In this document: positions 16,171 through 25,632 of the stretch, in pieces | Numbering within the stretch: position 1 is the stretch's first letter | How the letters are laid out: each line of letters starts with the position of its first letter | From: Planctomycetota bacterium | GTDB taxonomy: Bacteria; Planctomycetota; B15-G4; JADJEK01 | Reading direction: 5' to 3' | Length of the DNA stretch: 58,196 nucleotides | NCBI GenBank assembly: GCA_016213895.1 | Contig: JACQZJ010000063.1 | Location: 1-58,196 of the forward strand | Notes under the pieces: model-generated | Told to the model about the DNA's origin: nothing | Databases searched by the model: none | What the model saw: only the letters and a program-made list of their open reading frames with translations | Program-made: the position numbers and the translations under genes

Positions 16171-17545
16171 CCTTCTCGTCGTCGCCGCCGAAGCCGGTGA
16201 TGCTCAGGACGTACTCGCCGGCCGCGTTCAGCGTGAGGCCGGTCGCGCTCACGCCGCCGTTTTCGAGCCGGATCTCGTGTCCGGTCATGTCCAGAGGCGC
16301 TCCGCCGGGCGCGGCCACGGTCAGGTCGACCTCGGCGCCGCTGAACTTCTTGGCGGGCGTGGCTTTGACGTCCAGCAGGCCGTCCGCGAGGCTGAGGAGC
16401 GTCACGGCCGCCGACCCGGTCCCGGCCTCGGGCTTCACCGTCTCGGTGAAGGACTTGGCGCGGCTTGGGAGGATGGCCTTGGTGACGATGCGGTACGAGC
16501 CGATGCTGTCGTCAGCGCCCGCCACGCGCAGGCGGTAGACGCCGGTCGCGGGCAGCTTCACCGTCTTCTTCACCTGCTTCTCGCTGTGCTTGAAGCTCCA
16601 CGACCTGATGAGCGCACCGCCCTCGTCGAGGATCGAAACCACGGGCTTCAGGTTGCCGGTGTCGGAGGAGACCTTGATCCTGAGCTTCATGCCCTCGACC
16701 GCGCTGAAGAGGGCCTCGCTGGTCTTGCCCAGGGAGTCGATCTCGCCGAGAAGCTCGTCACCGGGGAGGAAGGTGACCTCGCCGATGGTGAGCGTCACGG
16801 GGATGACCGCGTAGTCCGTGGGGTCCTGGAAGTTGAGGAAGATGAGCTGCGTGGCGTACTCGCCCGCCGCCAGGCCGGTGATGTCGAACGACAGGGTGAC
16901 GCGCTGCGCCGAGCCGCCCGCGACCGCGAAGCTCGTGCTCGGATTCACCGCCAGCCAGGAGGCCTCCGGATACTCGGTGACCGTGAAGATGAGGATGCCG
17001 TCCGCGCTGCCGGCATTCGAGACATCGAGCGCGAAGGAGTTCGGGTTGTCGCCGCCGACCAGCGCCGCGGCGTTCACCGCCGAAGCGCCGGAGACCTGCA
17101 GGTCGATGACGAAGACCTCGACCTGGCCGCCAAGGATGGAGTTGTTGTGCGTCTCGGTCTCGCCTGAGAGCGGCTCGATGCGCATGGCCCAGTTGTAGGT
17201 GCCGGGGGTCAGGTCGGCGGGAATGGCGCAGGCCACGGTCAGCGAGCCGAGCACCGCGCTGCTCACCGAGGCGGTGACGATGTCGCCCGCGTCGACCGTC
17301 GTGTCCGTGGAGAGGAGCACGTCGAAGGCGTAGTCGCCCGAGAAGGCGCCGCCCAGGTTGATGACGATGGTGTTGACCGAGACCGTGGTGCCGACCAGCG
17401 CCTGGGTCGGGCCCTGGACGCTGAGCGCCAGCACGTCCGGCGCGGCGTCGGCCGCCTCGGCCCCCTGGGCCGCGGAGAGGAGCGCCGCGCCAAGCAGCGC
17501 GCGCAGCAGGATGGTGGTGAGAGAGCGCCTGGTGTCGAGTCTCAT
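16112..17545 (-). CDS. Secreted CARDB/PPC-type adhesin-like protein
   Basis: This 477-residue exported protein has a signal peptide ('TTILLRALLGAALLSAAQGAEA'). A CARDB-like Ig domain follows ('VNTIVINLGGAFSGDYAF' ... 'GTYNWAMRIEPL'), then a BACON-like domain ('ASWLAVNPSTSFAVAGG'). Two pre-peptidase C-terminal (PPC)-like sandwiches come last ('GMKLRIKVSSDTGNLKP' with 'GVYRLRVAGADDSIGSYRI', and 'GEYVLSITGFGGDDEKVKV'). PPC and CARDB modules usually accompany secreted enzymes, but none is present, so binding or a structural role is inferred. ATG 17545 has GGGGA upstream and starts the signal peptide. Confidence 0.7.
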   Translation of the reverse strand: MRLDTRRSLTTILLRALLGAALLSAAQGAEAADAAPDVLALSVQGPTQALVGTTVSVNTIVINLGGAFSGDYAFDVLLSTDTTVDAGDIVTASVSSAVLGSLTVACAIPADLTPGTYNWAMRIEPLSGETETHNNSILGGQVEVFVIDLQVSGASAVNAAALVGGDNPNSFALDVSNAGSADGILIFTVTEYPEASWLAVNPSTSFAVAGGSAQRVTLSFDITGLAAGEYATQLIFLNFQDPTDYAVIPVTLTIGEVTFLPGDELLGEIDSLGKTSEALFSAVEGMKLRIKVSSDTGNLKPVVSILDEGGALIRSWSFKHSEKQVKKTVKLPATGVYRLRVAGADDSIGSYRIVTKAILPSRAKSFTETVKPEAGTGSAAVTLLSLADGLLDVKATPAKKFSGAEVDLTVAAPGGAPLDMTGHEIRLENGGVSATGLTLNAAGEYVLSITGFGGDDEKVKVKVVLEQELGDTTVLLP

Positions 17546-17907
17546 GGGTGTCCCCGATTCTCTCCGGGATGGAGTCGCGTGACTTGGAACCGCCTTGTGA
17601 ACCGCCTGGCCGCCGGGCGCCGGCCGAGCGAAGGATGGCCCGAGATTGCGCGCGCGCCAGGGCTTTCTTCTCAAGCCGCGGCGCGGGGCATCGGCCTGCG
17701 GGCTGCGAAAAGCGCCTTCAGACGGTGGTGGCGACGCCCACGCGGAAGCAGTAACTGGCTGTGTCCGAGCGCGTTATGCCGTGAGCCACGGCGGCGCCAG
17801 GGCAGTCGCGGAAGGCCCAGAATGGAACGACGGCAGCAGCACACAAAAAGTTCGAAGTGCTTGCTGATGATCGCTGATTTTGGTAATGGCCCGCGCCCCG
17901 CGAGCAC
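17546..17907. other. Intergenic stretch, no gene seen
   Basis: These 362 bases lie upstream of the CARDB-type gene and downstream of the SDR-DnaJ-CbpM run, so they should hold one promoter and one terminator. Apart from a weak 5-bp hairpin near 17661 and an AT-richer block at about 17845-17890, I see no RNA gene, repeat or convincing promoter. The short frames here have no family features. Confidence 0.5.
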
Positions 17908-18162
17908 TCACCCCATCTCGTCGAGCAGCACCTCGACGAGCGCGAGGTCCGCGGCGCCGAGAAGGGACAGGCGCCGGATCACCGCCATGCGCTCGAGCAT
18001 GGCCGCAGCCACGACGATCGTGCCGCCCACGTCCTCGCCGCGCCCGAGCAGGCCATGCTCGTACACCTGCCACACCCACGCCGCCTCGACCTGATAGCAC
18101 TCGGCCACGGCCTCGAGCGACAGATAGCGCTCGCCCCGGATGGTGAAGCGCCCGCGGTTCAT
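17908..18162 (-). CDS. CbpM-like chaperone modulator (MerR-type HTH)
   Basis: This 84-residue protein has the CbpM/MerR-like layout: '[19 protein letters not shown]', then 'VYEHGLL', '[19 protein letters not shown]' and an acidic C-terminus. CbpM binds the J-domain of CbpA and tunes it. The ATG at 18162 overlaps the stop of the DnaJ-like gene (ATGA), as in cbpA-cbpM operons, which strongly supports the call. It is the 3' end of a three-gene unit SDR-DnaJ-CbpM. Confidence 0.75.
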   Translation of the reverse strand: MNRGRFTIRGERYLSLEAVAECYQVEAAWVWQVYEHGLLGRGEDVGGTIVVAAAMLERMAVIRRLSLLGAADLALVEVLLDEMG

Positions 18163-19190
18163 CGCGACCCCTCCTCCCGCGCCCCGCCCGCGACGCGGCC
18201 CGAGCCGCTCGCGCGGAGCTCGCGGATCAGCTCCTCCTGGCGGCCGCTGAGCGGCTCGGGCAGGGCGCAGCGCAGCACCACCAGGAAGTCGCCGCGGCCG
18301 CCGCGGCCGTCGTCGAGCCCCTTGCCGCGCAGCCTGAGCCTGCCCCCTTCGCGCGATGCGGGCGGAACCGTGACGACGAGCACGCCGTCGAGCGTGCGCA
18401 CGTCGACCCGACAGCCGTCGAGCAGCTCCCAGGGCGCGAGCGGCACGTCCGCCTCGACGTCTGCTCCGCGGCGGCGGTAGACCTCGTCCGACTCCAGCCG
18501 GATGGTCAGGTAGAGGTCGCCGGTCTCGCCCCCCTCCGCGCCCGGCTCGCCCAGGCCCTTCAGGCGCAGCGCCATGCCGTCGCGCACCGGCTGCGGAATG
18601 GCGACATCCACCGCGCGCACGCTGCGCGTCTGGCCCACGCCGCCGCACGCCGGGCAGACGTGGCGCTCGAGAAAGCCGACGCCGCCGCAACGCTGGCAGG
18701 CCATCGTGGCCGGGATCTCGCAGCGCCTGCGTCCGCCCTGCAGCGCCTCTCCCAGCGGCAGGGAGAGCTCCGCGCGCACGTCCGCGCCGCGGTGGCGGAA
18801 GCGCGCATGCCGCGCGCCGCGGCCGGCGAAGCCGCGGAACTGGTCGCCGAAGAACGAGGTGAAGAACTCGGAGAAGCCGCCCGCGTCGCCGAACATGGCG
18901 GCGAACTCCTCGGGCGTCATGGTGCGCCCGCCGGGCGGCGGGTGGAACTCCTGGCCGTGCTGCCAGTTCTCGCCGAGGCGGTCGTACTTGGCGCGCTTCT
19001 CCGCGTCGGAGAGTACCTCGTGCGCCTCGCTGATCTGCTTGAAGCGGCGCTCCGCCTCCGCCTTCTCCTCCCCCTTGTGCCGGTCGGGGTGCCACTTGAG
19101 GGCCAGCTTGCGGTAGGCCTTCTTGATGGTCTCCGCCTCCGCGTCGCGCGGCACGCCGAGGATCTCGTAGTAGTCCTGGTACTTCACCAA
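18159..19190 (-). CDS. DnaJ/CbpA-family co-chaperone with a half zinc finger
   Basis: This 343-residue protein has an N-terminal J-domain ('[20 protein letters not shown]', with 'HPD' in 'LKWHPDRH'), a Phe-rich linker ('[16 protein letters not shown]'), and a C-terminal peptide-binding domain ('[20 protein letters not shown]'). Between these are only two CxxCxGxG units, 'CQRCGGVG' and 'CPACGGVG', where DnaJ has four and CbpA has none. J-proteins stimulate DnaK ATPase. The start is TTG 19190 or GTG 19187; no strong Shine-Dalgarno is seen, and it follows the SDR stop by nine bases. It is probably a CbpA-like protein, not the main DnaJ. Confidence 0.82.
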   Translation of the reverse strand: MVKYQDYYEILGVPRDAEAETIKKAYRKLALKWHPDRHKGEEKAEAERRFKQISEAHEVLSDAEKRAKYDRLGENWQHGQEFHPPPGGRTMTPEEFAAMFGDAGGFSEFFTSFFGDQFRGFAGRGARHARFRHRGADVRAELSLPLGEALQGGRRRCEIPATMACQRCGGVGFLERHVCPACGGVGQTRSVRAVDVAIPQPVRDGMALRLKGLGEPGAEGGETGDLYLTIRLESDEVYRRRGADVEADVPLAPWELLDGCRVDVRTLDGVLVVTVPPASREGGRLRLRGKGLDDGRGGRGDFLVVLRCALPEPLSGRQEELIRELRASGSGRVAGGAREEGSR

Positions 19191-19199
19191 CGCGAGACC

Positions 19200-19901
19200 T
19201 CAGAACGGATTGGTCGCGAACACGGACAGCTCGGGGATGAAGCCCCGGTCGTCGATGCGCAGGGCGCCCAGCACGGCATCCGCGATCTCCTTGGGACGGA
19301 GCTTCTTCGCCGACGCCTGCTGCCGCCCGCCGGCCTTGGCGGAGAAGCCGGTCAAGACCTCGCTCGGGTTGACGAGCATGACGCGCACGTCGTGGCGCCT
19401 GAGCTCGGCGCGCCAGCACTCGGTCATGCCGCGCAGAGCGAACTTGGAGGCCGCGTAGGCGGTGGCGCCCGCGTCGCCCTTGAGCCCCGAGGTGGACGAG
19501 ATGTTCACCAGGTGGCCCGAACGCTGGCGGATGAAGTGCCGCGCCGCCTCGCGCGCCATGAGCATCGCCCCGGTCACGTTGACGGCGAGGAGCGCGTCGA
19601 AGCGCGCTCGCTCGACGTCCACGAGCGGGGCGTGATAGCCCACGCCGGCGTTGTTCACCAGGATGTCGATGCGCCCGAAGCGCGCCACGAAGGCGCGCAC
19701 GCAGGCGATCGCGTCCGCCTCCACGCTCACGTCGCCAGGGAGGGCGAGGGCGCCGATGGCCGCGGCCGTCTCGTCCAGCACGTCGCGGCGGCGCGCGTTG
19801 ATCGCGACCTCCGCGCCCGCTGCAACCAGCGCCTCGGCGATCGCCCGGCCGATCCCCTCGCTGCCTCCGGTCACCAGCGCTTTGGCGCCCGAGATTTCCA
19901 T
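19200..19901 (-). CDS. Short-chain dehydrogenase/reductase
   Basis: This 233-residue classical SDR has the NAD(P) motif 'VTGGSEGIGRAIA', 'NNAG' in 'DILVNNAGVGY', the catalytic Ser in 'NISSTSG', and the catalytic Tyr-x-x-x-Lys in 'AYAASKFAL'. 'INARRRD' after strand 2 suggests NADP. The substrate is unknown. ATG 19901 is preceded by GGAGG at six bases. It is the first gene of the SDR-DnaJ-CbpM set. It lies far from the lipid cluster at 35-49 kb and on the other strand, so it need not supply that pathway's ketoreductase. Confidence 0.85.
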   Translation of the reverse strand: MEISGAKALVTGGSEGIGRAIAEALVAAGAEVAINARRRDVLDETAAAIGALALPGDVSVEADAIACVRAFVARFGRIDILVNNAGVGYHAPLVDVERARFDALLAVNVTGAMLMAREAARHFIRQRSGHLVNISSTSGLKGDAGATAYAASKFALRGMTECWRAELRRHDVRVMLVNPSEVLTGFSAKAGGRQQASAKKLRPKEIADAVLGALRIDDRGFIPELSVFATNPF

Positions 19902-19929
19902 CTTGCACCTCCGCGGCCGCAAGCGGCCG

Positions 19930-21873
19930 TCACGCCCCGACCGTTTCCTCGAGAAGCGGCGGCATGGGGCAGTCGATGCTCTCCACGACAGCGCGCAACA
20001 GCTCCGCCTCGCGCGCCGTCACCTTGCCGTCCACGGACACGGTCGCGGCGCACGCGGCCACGAAGCGGCCCTTGGCCTGGGGCGCGGCGCGGTCGATCTC
20101 GTCGAGCGCGGGCGAGAGCCGCTCCGGGGAGCACTCCCCGGCCGGCAGGAGCGCCGGAGCGCCTCTCGTGCCAGCCCATTCGATGCGCGCGCTGCCGTGA
20201 TCGTAGGCGGTCTCGACCGCGGCTGCCTCCCCCGCGCCCGCGTGCGCCAGGGCGGAGAGGACCGTGCGGCACTCCGCGGAGAGCGTGCGCAGGTCGCGGT
20301 GCTTGACGCGCCGCGGCGGCGGCGCCTCGAACGCGGCGCGCAGGTGCCGGAAGAGCACGCGCTCGAGCGCGTACTCGAAGAGCGTGACCTGCTGGTCGGC
20401 GCCGATCAATGCCGTGACGACCCGGCGCAGCGTGTGGTACGCCTCCGCTCCGCCGCTCTTCAAGGCCGGCAGCGCCAGGTCGAGGAGCGGCAGGCGGTCA
20501 GCGCGGTCGAGCAAGGCGAAGGCACGCGCCGCGCGGCGCGCCAGGTCCGCGGCGGGCGCGTCCTCGCGTTCGACGAGCGCGAGCTGGCGCGCGTGCACGT
20601 CGGGGCGCTCGTCGAGCAGCAGGGCGTAGGCCGTCGCGCGCGCCCCCGCCCCGTCACGGACCATCTCGGCGAGCGCTGGGTCGAGGTTGGCGATGAGGGC
20701 CGCGGCGTACGAGAGGTGCGCCGGGCCGGGCTGGCCCACGCTGCCGGCCACGGCCTCGGGCGTGACCGCGAGCGCCGCGCCTCCGCGCAGGCTGGAGAAC
20801 GCCGCGGCCGACGCGCGCCGCGGCGCCTCTGCCTCCGCACCCGTCTCGGCCTCGGCCGCGCGCCGCTCGCGGCGCGGATCGAAGCTCGGATCGATGGCGC
20901 GGATGCGCTCCTCGAGCGGCGGGTGCGTGGCGAACAGGTTCATGAAGGAGCGGTGCAGCGCGCTGCCGAAGAACATGTGACTGCAGTCCGCGGCGTGCGC
21001 GCTCCGCAGCAGGGAGCGCGTCGGGAAGCCGGCGATCTTGCGCAACGCGCCGCCGATCCCGTCCGGCAGGCGCGTGAACTGCACCGCCGAGGCGTCGGCC
21101 AGGAACTCGCGCTGGCGCGAGACCGCGGCGCGGATCATGCTGGCGAAGAGGCTGCCGATCCAGCCGATCACCAGCAGTCCCAGGCCGAACAGGGCGATGC
21201 CGCCGGCGCCGCCCTTGCCGGAGCGCGAGCGGCCGAAGGTGCGCAGTAGCACGTAGCCCGCTGTGCTGATGCACGTGATGCCGAAGAGCACGCCGATCAG
21301 GCGGATGTTGAGGCGCATGTCGCCGTTCAGGATGTGGCTGAACTCGTGCGCCACCACCCCCTGCAGCTCGTCGCGGTTGAGCTGCTCGAGCGTGCCGCGC
21401 GTCACCGCCACCACCGCGTCCGTCGGACCGTAGCCGGCGGCGAACGCGTTGATCGAGCCTTCGCCCTCCAGCACGTACACCGGCGGCACGGCCACGCCCG
21501 AGGCGATGGCCACCTCCTCGACCACGTTCAGGAGCTGCTTCTCCCTGGGGTCGGTCGTGGCCGGAGCCACCTCGCGGCCGCCGAGCTGCTCGGCGATGCG
21601 CCGGCCGCCGCCGCGCAGCGCCGCGATCTTGAAGAGCGCCGCGCCCGCGACCACGAGCGCCGTGACGAAGGCCACGCCGGCGAGAACGTCGAGCTGCCAC
21701 CACGAGAAGGGCTGGGCGACGCCGGCGCGGACTTGCGTCGCCTCGGCGCCGGCGAACAGCGCCACCACCAGGAAGTGGATGGCGAGGATGATGCACACCA
21801 CCGCGAGCAGGAACAGGACGACGAGGCGTCCCGACCTCCTGCGCGCGCGCTCCTGCTGTCCGAAGAAGTCCAC
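19930..21873 (-). CDS. M48-family membrane metallopeptidase with TerB-like C-terminal domain
   Basis: This 647-residue protein begins 'DFFGQQERAR' as in related M48 proteins, with two N-terminal membrane helices (about 18-42 and 62-86). The zinc site is HEFSH (H176-E177-H180), with the third ligand Glu in 'SRQREFLADASA'. Two more membrane helices lie between them. The C-terminal 300 residues are an Ala-rich helical extension ending in a TerB-like segment ('VSVDGKVTAREAELLRAV'). HtpX-type M48 enzymes cut misfolded membrane proteins; the extension is unusual for HtpX (about 290 residues). The GTG at 21873 follows GGGAG. The kinase gene upstream ends 40 bases away. Confidence 0.8.
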   Translation of the reverse strand: MDFFGQQERARRRSGRLVVLFLLAVVCIILAIHFLVVALFAGAEATQVRAGVAQPFSWWQLDVLAGVAFVTALVVAGAALFKIAALRGGGRRIAEQLGGREVAPATTDPREKQLLNVVEEVAIASGVAVPPVYVLEGEGSINAFAAGYGPTDAVVAVTRGTLEQLNRDELQGVVAHEFSHILNGDMRLNIRLIGVLFGITCISTAGYVLLRTFGRSRSGKGGAGGIALFGLGLLVIGWIGSLFASMIRAAVSRQREFLADASAVQFTRLPDGIGGALRKIAGFPTRSLLRSAHAADCSHMFFGSALHRSFMNLFATHPPLEERIRAIDPSFDPRRERRAAEAETGAEAEAPRRASAAAFSSLRGGAALAVTPEAVAGSVGQPGPAHLSYAAALIANLDPALAEMVRDGAGARATAYALLLDERPDVHARQLALVEREDAPAADLARRAARAFALLDRADRLPLLDLALPALKSGGAEAYHTLRRVVTALIGADQQVTLFEYALERVLFRHLRAAFEAPPPRRVKHRDLRTLSAECRTVLSALAHAGAGEAAAVETAYDHGSARIEWAGTRGAPALLPAGECSPERLSPALDEIDRAAPQAKGRFVAACAATVSVDGKVTAREAELLRAVVESIDCPMPPLLEETVGA

Positions 21874-21913
21874 GGCTCGCTCCCGTGCGGTTCCGTCCGT
21901 CGTGCAGCTCCCT

Positions 21914-23314
21914 CTACCGCGCGCGCGACTCGCCATTCTCCGCGCCGCCGGAGACGGTCAGACGCGCGCCCGGGATCTTCTCCGCCTCCTTCCGCACCTT
22001 GCGCAGGAAGGCGTCGACGCGGCGCGGCTCGGCCGCGTCGCAGGTGAGCGTAAGGGTGACGCGTCGCGTGCGCGCCGTTTCTCCGGGCGCGGCGCGGTGC
22101 GGTTCGAGGAAAGCCACGATCTCGCGCGCGCGCTGGAAGCGGTTGGCCGGGTCGCGCTCGGTGGCGCGGAGCACCAGCTCGTCCAGGTCCTGGGGAATGC
22201 GCGGGTCGATGGCGCGCGGCGGCGGCACGGTCGGCAGCTCCGGGTCGCGCAGCACCGCGAGCGCCTCCTCCGTGCCGTAGGGCCGCTGGCCGGTGAGCAG
22301 CTCGAAGGCCAGCACGCCGAGCGAGAAGATGTCGGAGCGGCCGTCGGTGGCGCGCCCCATGGCCTGCTCCGGGGACATGTAGATCGGCGTGCCGAGGATG
22401 ACCTGCTCGGCAGAGCCCGCCCCCTCGGCGTGCGACGAGGCGATGCCGAAGTCCATGAGCTTGACGCGGCCGCCTTCCTCGATGAGCACGTTGCCCGGCT
22501 TGACGTCGCGATGCACGATGCCGCGCTCGTGCGCGTGGTCCAGCGCCTTGGCGATCTGGCTGATGATCGAGCGCGCCGCGGCCGCGCTCGGCACGCCGCG
22601 GCTCAAGAGCAGGCGCTTCAGGTCGGTGCCGGCCACCTTCTCCATGACGATGAAGAAGGTGGCGTACGCCTCCTCGTAGTCGAAGACGCGCACGATGTTC
22701 TCGTGGCGCAGCATCGCCATGATGCGCGACTCGGCCTTGAAGCGCTCGACGAAGCCCGCCTCGTAGATCAGCTCGTGGGAGAGCATCTTGATCGCCACGG
22801 TATGCCCGAGCGTCTCGTGGCGTCCCTCGAAGACGAAGGCCTGCCCGCCCGCGCCCAGCTCGCCGGCGATGCGGTAGCGCCCGACGCTGCGGATGTTCTC
22901 CCCCTCGAGCAGGCGCTGGCCGAGGATGTTGGTGAGGAAGGCGGCGACCGCGGTGTGCTCCTTCAAGAGGAGCTGCAGGGGCTCGCGCCGGATCCTCAGG
23001 CAGCGCACGTCGCTCTCGGCGAAGACGTCGGCGTTGCGCGGCTCGCCGGTCAAGAGCGCCATCTCGCCGAAGAAGTCGTGCGGCCCGAGGCGCACGGTGA
23101 GCATCTCGCGGCCGTCCGGGTTCTGAATGGGAATCCGCACGCCGCCCTCGGCGATGATGAACATGGCGTCGCCCGGGTCGCCGCGGCGGATGATCTGCTC
23201 GCCGGCAGCGAAGCGCGTCTCCTCGCACTGGGAGGAGAGGTGCTGGCAGGCGCTGTCGCTGAGCGAGCGAAACGCCGGCACCGTCTTCAAGAAGGCGGCG
23301 TGAGACATGGTCAT
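21914..23314 (-). CDS. Ser/Thr protein kinase with N-terminal cyclic-nucleotide-binding domain
   Basis: Residues about 10-130 form a cNMP-binding (CAP_ED) domain: 'GEQIIRRGDPGDAMFIIAEG' and the phosphate-binding cassette 'FGEMALLTGEPRNADV', which keeps the Glu and Arg that contact the nucleotide. Residues about 145-400 form a Hanks-type kinase: 'GELGAGGQAFVF', 'VAIKML', 'HRDVKPGNVL', 'LMDFGIA', 'GTPIYMSPEQ' and 'SDIFSLGVLAFELL'. A short alpha/beta tail follows. No membrane helix is seen, so it is probably cytosolic. ATG 23314 is chosen; GTG 23317 and ATG 23308 are nearby alternatives. The arrangement mimics eukaryotic PKG. It shares a strand and a short gap with the M48 gene. Confidence 0.85.
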   Translation of the reverse strand: MTMSHAAFLKTVPAFRSLSDSACQHLSSQCEETRFAAGEQIIRRGDPGDAMFIIAEGGVRIPIQNPDGREMLTVRLGPHDFFGEMALLTGEPRNADVFAESDVRCLRIRREPLQLLLKEHTAVAAFLTNILGQRLLEGENIRSVGRYRIAGELGAGGQAFVFEGRHETLGHTVAIKMLSHELIYEAGFVERFKAESRIMAMLRHENIVRVFDYEEAYATFFIVMEKVAGTDLKRLLLSRGVPSAAAARSIISQIAKALDHAHERGIVHRDVKPGNVLIEEGGRVKLMDFGIASSHAEGAGSAEQVILGTPIYMSPEQAMGRATDGRSDIFSLGVLAFELLTGQRPYGTEEALAVLRDPELPTVPPPRAIDPRIPQDLDELVLRATERDPANRFQRAREIVAFLEPHRAAPGETARTRRVTLTLTCDAAEPRRVDAFLRKVRKEAEKIPGARLTVSGGAENGESRAR

Positions 23315-23391
23315 CACCCAGGGTCCGCGCGGGAGTCCTGGAACAGACTAGCAACCTCGCGCGCGGGCGCGCCCGGATTCGCCCGGCCCGG

Positions 23392-25632
23392 TCACGGCGC
23401 GATCGAGAACTTGACCACGTTGCTCACGTAGTCGATCTGCGTGCCCGTCACCACCGCGAACTGGTGGTGGAAGGTCCGGCCCGCGAGATAGGAGATGCCC
23501 GGCGGCAGAAGGAACGCGGCGCTCGCGTGGCCCGAGCCGTCCAGCACCCCCTGGTAAGTCGAGAAGGGCGCCTGATTGGGCTGCGTGACCGTCAGAGTGA
23601 AGAAGAAGTCCGGGTTGACGGAGAAGTGGTAGCCGAGGGCGTCGAAGCCCGGGGCGGTGCCGTTCCCCGTGCCGATCAGGGCGTAGAACGCACCCGCGTG
23701 GCTCACCCCGGGGTCGAGGGAGAAGGCCACCGTGCCGCCGGCCGCGGCCGAGAGCACGGCCGGCGCGGCGGTGAGCGTCACCGGCGAGGAGAGCGCCACG
23801 TCGTCGATGGCGTGCCCGTCCGTGGGGATGTCGTAGTTGTCGCGCTGGCGGAAGACGAGGCGCAGCGGCGCGCCCGGGGAGAAGCCGGCCGCCGCGGCCG
23901 CGGCGCCGAGGTCGGCGGTCTTCAACATCCAATTGGTCGCGCTGGTGACGTGCGACAGGAGCTTCACCTCGGTGATCCCGTTCGAGAGGAACAGGCCGTC
24001 CTCGGCGTCGTCCTCGTCGCCGATGTCCTTGAAGGAGTACTGGACCAGCGCCTCGCCGTTTTGATCGAGCTGGAACAGCAGGACGGCGTCGTTGGTCACG
24101 TAGCTGCCGGCGCTCTGCGCCGCGAGCAAGAGCTCCGGATGGCCCGACTTGGGGGAGCCCGTGCCGTGGCTGCCGGCGGTGATGGAGCCGTACAGGCTGG
24201 AGCTCTGGAACAGCCAGTGCCCGTCCGCCGGCAGGCCGTTGGTGAAGTCCTCGGAGTAAGGCGGCGTGACCGGCGCGATCGGGTTGATCGTGACGTAGTC
24301 CAGCACCGTGATCGTGCTCGTGCCGAGCGCGTTGGCCACGGTCAGGCGCACGTCGTAGTTCCCGGCCTGGCTATAGGCGTGGGTTGGGTTCCTGAGGACG
24401 CTGTCCGTGATGCCGTCCTCGTCGAAGTCCCAGTCCCACGACGCCGGCACGCCGCTCGACGTGTCGATGAAGTGGATCGCCTGGGTCACGACGGCCACCG
24501 TGACGTCGCTGGTGAAGGAAGCCACCGGCGGCGCGGGCGGGCCGGAGGCGCAGTTCTGCGTCCAGGCGTTCTGCAGGCCGGTGTTGTTCACCGAGGTGCC
24601 GGCGTTCGACCCGCCCGAGCCGGAACAGCCGCCGTTGGTGTGCACCGCGACGGCGTTGCCCGTGGCCTCGTGGATCACGACCGAACCCGAGTTGCCTCCC
24701 TCCGTGTCCACCGTGTAGTTGAGCACCGTGCCGCTCGTGTAGGCGTAGGGTCCGGTGTTCGTCTGGTTGGTCTGGTTGCTCGTGCCCGTGTCCGACCCGT
24801 AGCCGGTGATGCGGATGGTCTCGCCCGGGCTCGGGAAGAAGAAGCCGAGGTTGAACCAGCCGTGCAGGGTCGCGGCCGACTGCCCGAGCGAGTTGGTGTT
24901 CAGGCGGCAGAGCGCCCAGTCGTCCCCCAGGCCGCTGTAGTTGATGATGAGCGAGGACGGGTCGATGGGGAACTGGTCCTGCACCGGCGGGTGCTTCAAG
25001 GAGCCGTCCGTGCCGGACAGGGGCACGTTGACCTCGGCCACGCTGGCGTAGGTGGGGAAACAGTGGCCGGCCGAGAAGGCGCAGTCGTCGGCGCTCGCCA
25101 GCCAGCCGGAGCAAGCCGCCGTGCCCGAGCTGTTCAGCATGCGCAGCGAGCGGTTGTCGCTCGAGGGGATGCGGTCATCCGTCGGACCGCAGATCGACTT
25201 CTCCGCCACGTGCGGCAGGCCGACCAGCAGGTGGTCGACCTCATACGACCCGCGCGCGCCCGGCGCGAGATAGAGCTCGAGCAGCAGCGTGTCGCCGTTC
25301 ATGAACGCGGAGCTGCTCCCCCACTTCACGACCTCCGCCTCCGTGATGAAGTGCTGGCTGCCGTCCTGGAGCGAACTCACCAGCAGTCCCGAACCCTGGC
25401 CGACGTCCACCTCCTTGAAGAAGACGCGCAGCGACGGCGCGCCGCGCACGTGGATCCACTGCGCGTTGACGAAGCGCGCGTAAGGGACGAGGTTGGTGAG
25501 CGTGTCGCAGCGGAGCGTGCAGGACACGGGCATGGCGTAGGGAGGCGGCGGGGCCGGCTGGGCGAGAAGCGGCGGTGCGGCCCAGGCGAGAACAACGAGG
25601 GCGGCGCTGGAGATGGTCGGCAGGGTGCGCAT
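23392..25632 (-). CDS. Secreted trypsin-like serine protease with PKD domain
   Basis: This 746-residue exported protein has a signal peptide ending near 'PPLLAQ'. A trypsin-fold domain (about 140-385) has the triad in 'AFSAGHCF' (His), 'GDDWALCRL' (Asp) and 'TEGGNSGSVV' (Ser). A PKD domain follows (about 400-470, 'SWDWDFDEDGIT' ... 'YSQAGNYDVRLTV'), then a jelly-roll-like sandwich ('YSEDFTNGLPADGHW' ... 'IDDVALSS'). The C-terminal domain resembles many planctomycete secreted proteins. It probably degrades extracellular protein. ATG 25632 has GGAGG upstream. Confidence 0.85.
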   Translation of the reverse strand: MRTLPTISSAALVVLAWAAPPLLAQPAPPPPYAMPVSCTLRCDTLTNLVPYARFVNAQWIHVRGAPSLRVFFKEVDVGQGSGLLVSSLQDGSQHFITEAEVVKWGSSSAFMNGDTLLLELYLAPGARGSYEVDHLLVGLPHVAEKSICGPTDDRIPSSDNRSLRMLNSSGTAACSGWLASADDCAFSAGHCFPTYASVAEVNVPLSGTDGSLKHPPVQDQFPIDPSSLIINYSGLGDDWALCRLNTNSLGQSAATLHGWFNLGFFFPSPGETIRITGYGSDTGTSNQTNQTNTGPYAYTSGTVLNYTVDTEGGNSGSVVIHEATGNAVAVHTNGGCSGSGGSNAGTSVNNTGLQNAWTQNCASGPPAPPVASFTSDVTVAVVTQAIHFIDTSSGVPASWDWDFDEDGITDSVLRNPTHAYSQAGNYDVRLTVANALGTSTITVLDYVTINPIAPVTPPYSEDFTNGLPADGHWLFQSSSLYGSITAGSHGTGSPKSGHPELLLAAQSAGSYVTNDAVLLFQLDQNGEALVQYSFKDIGDEDDAEDGLFLSNGITEVKLLSHVTSATNWMLKTADLGAAAAAAGFSPGAPLRLVFRQRDNYDIPTDGHAIDDVALSSPVTLTAAPAVLSAAAGGTVAFSLDPGVSHAGAFYALIGTGNGTAPGFDALGYHFSVNPDFFFTLTVTQPNQAPFSTYQGVLDGSGHASAAFLLPPGISYLAGRTFHHQFAVVTGTQIDYVSNVVKFSIAP

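Noticed and set aside
19200-19901. SDR gene as the missing ketoreductase of the lipid cluster
   Set aside because: It belongs to a chaperone-type operon 15 kb away on the other strand. Nothing in the sequence links it to ACP substrates.
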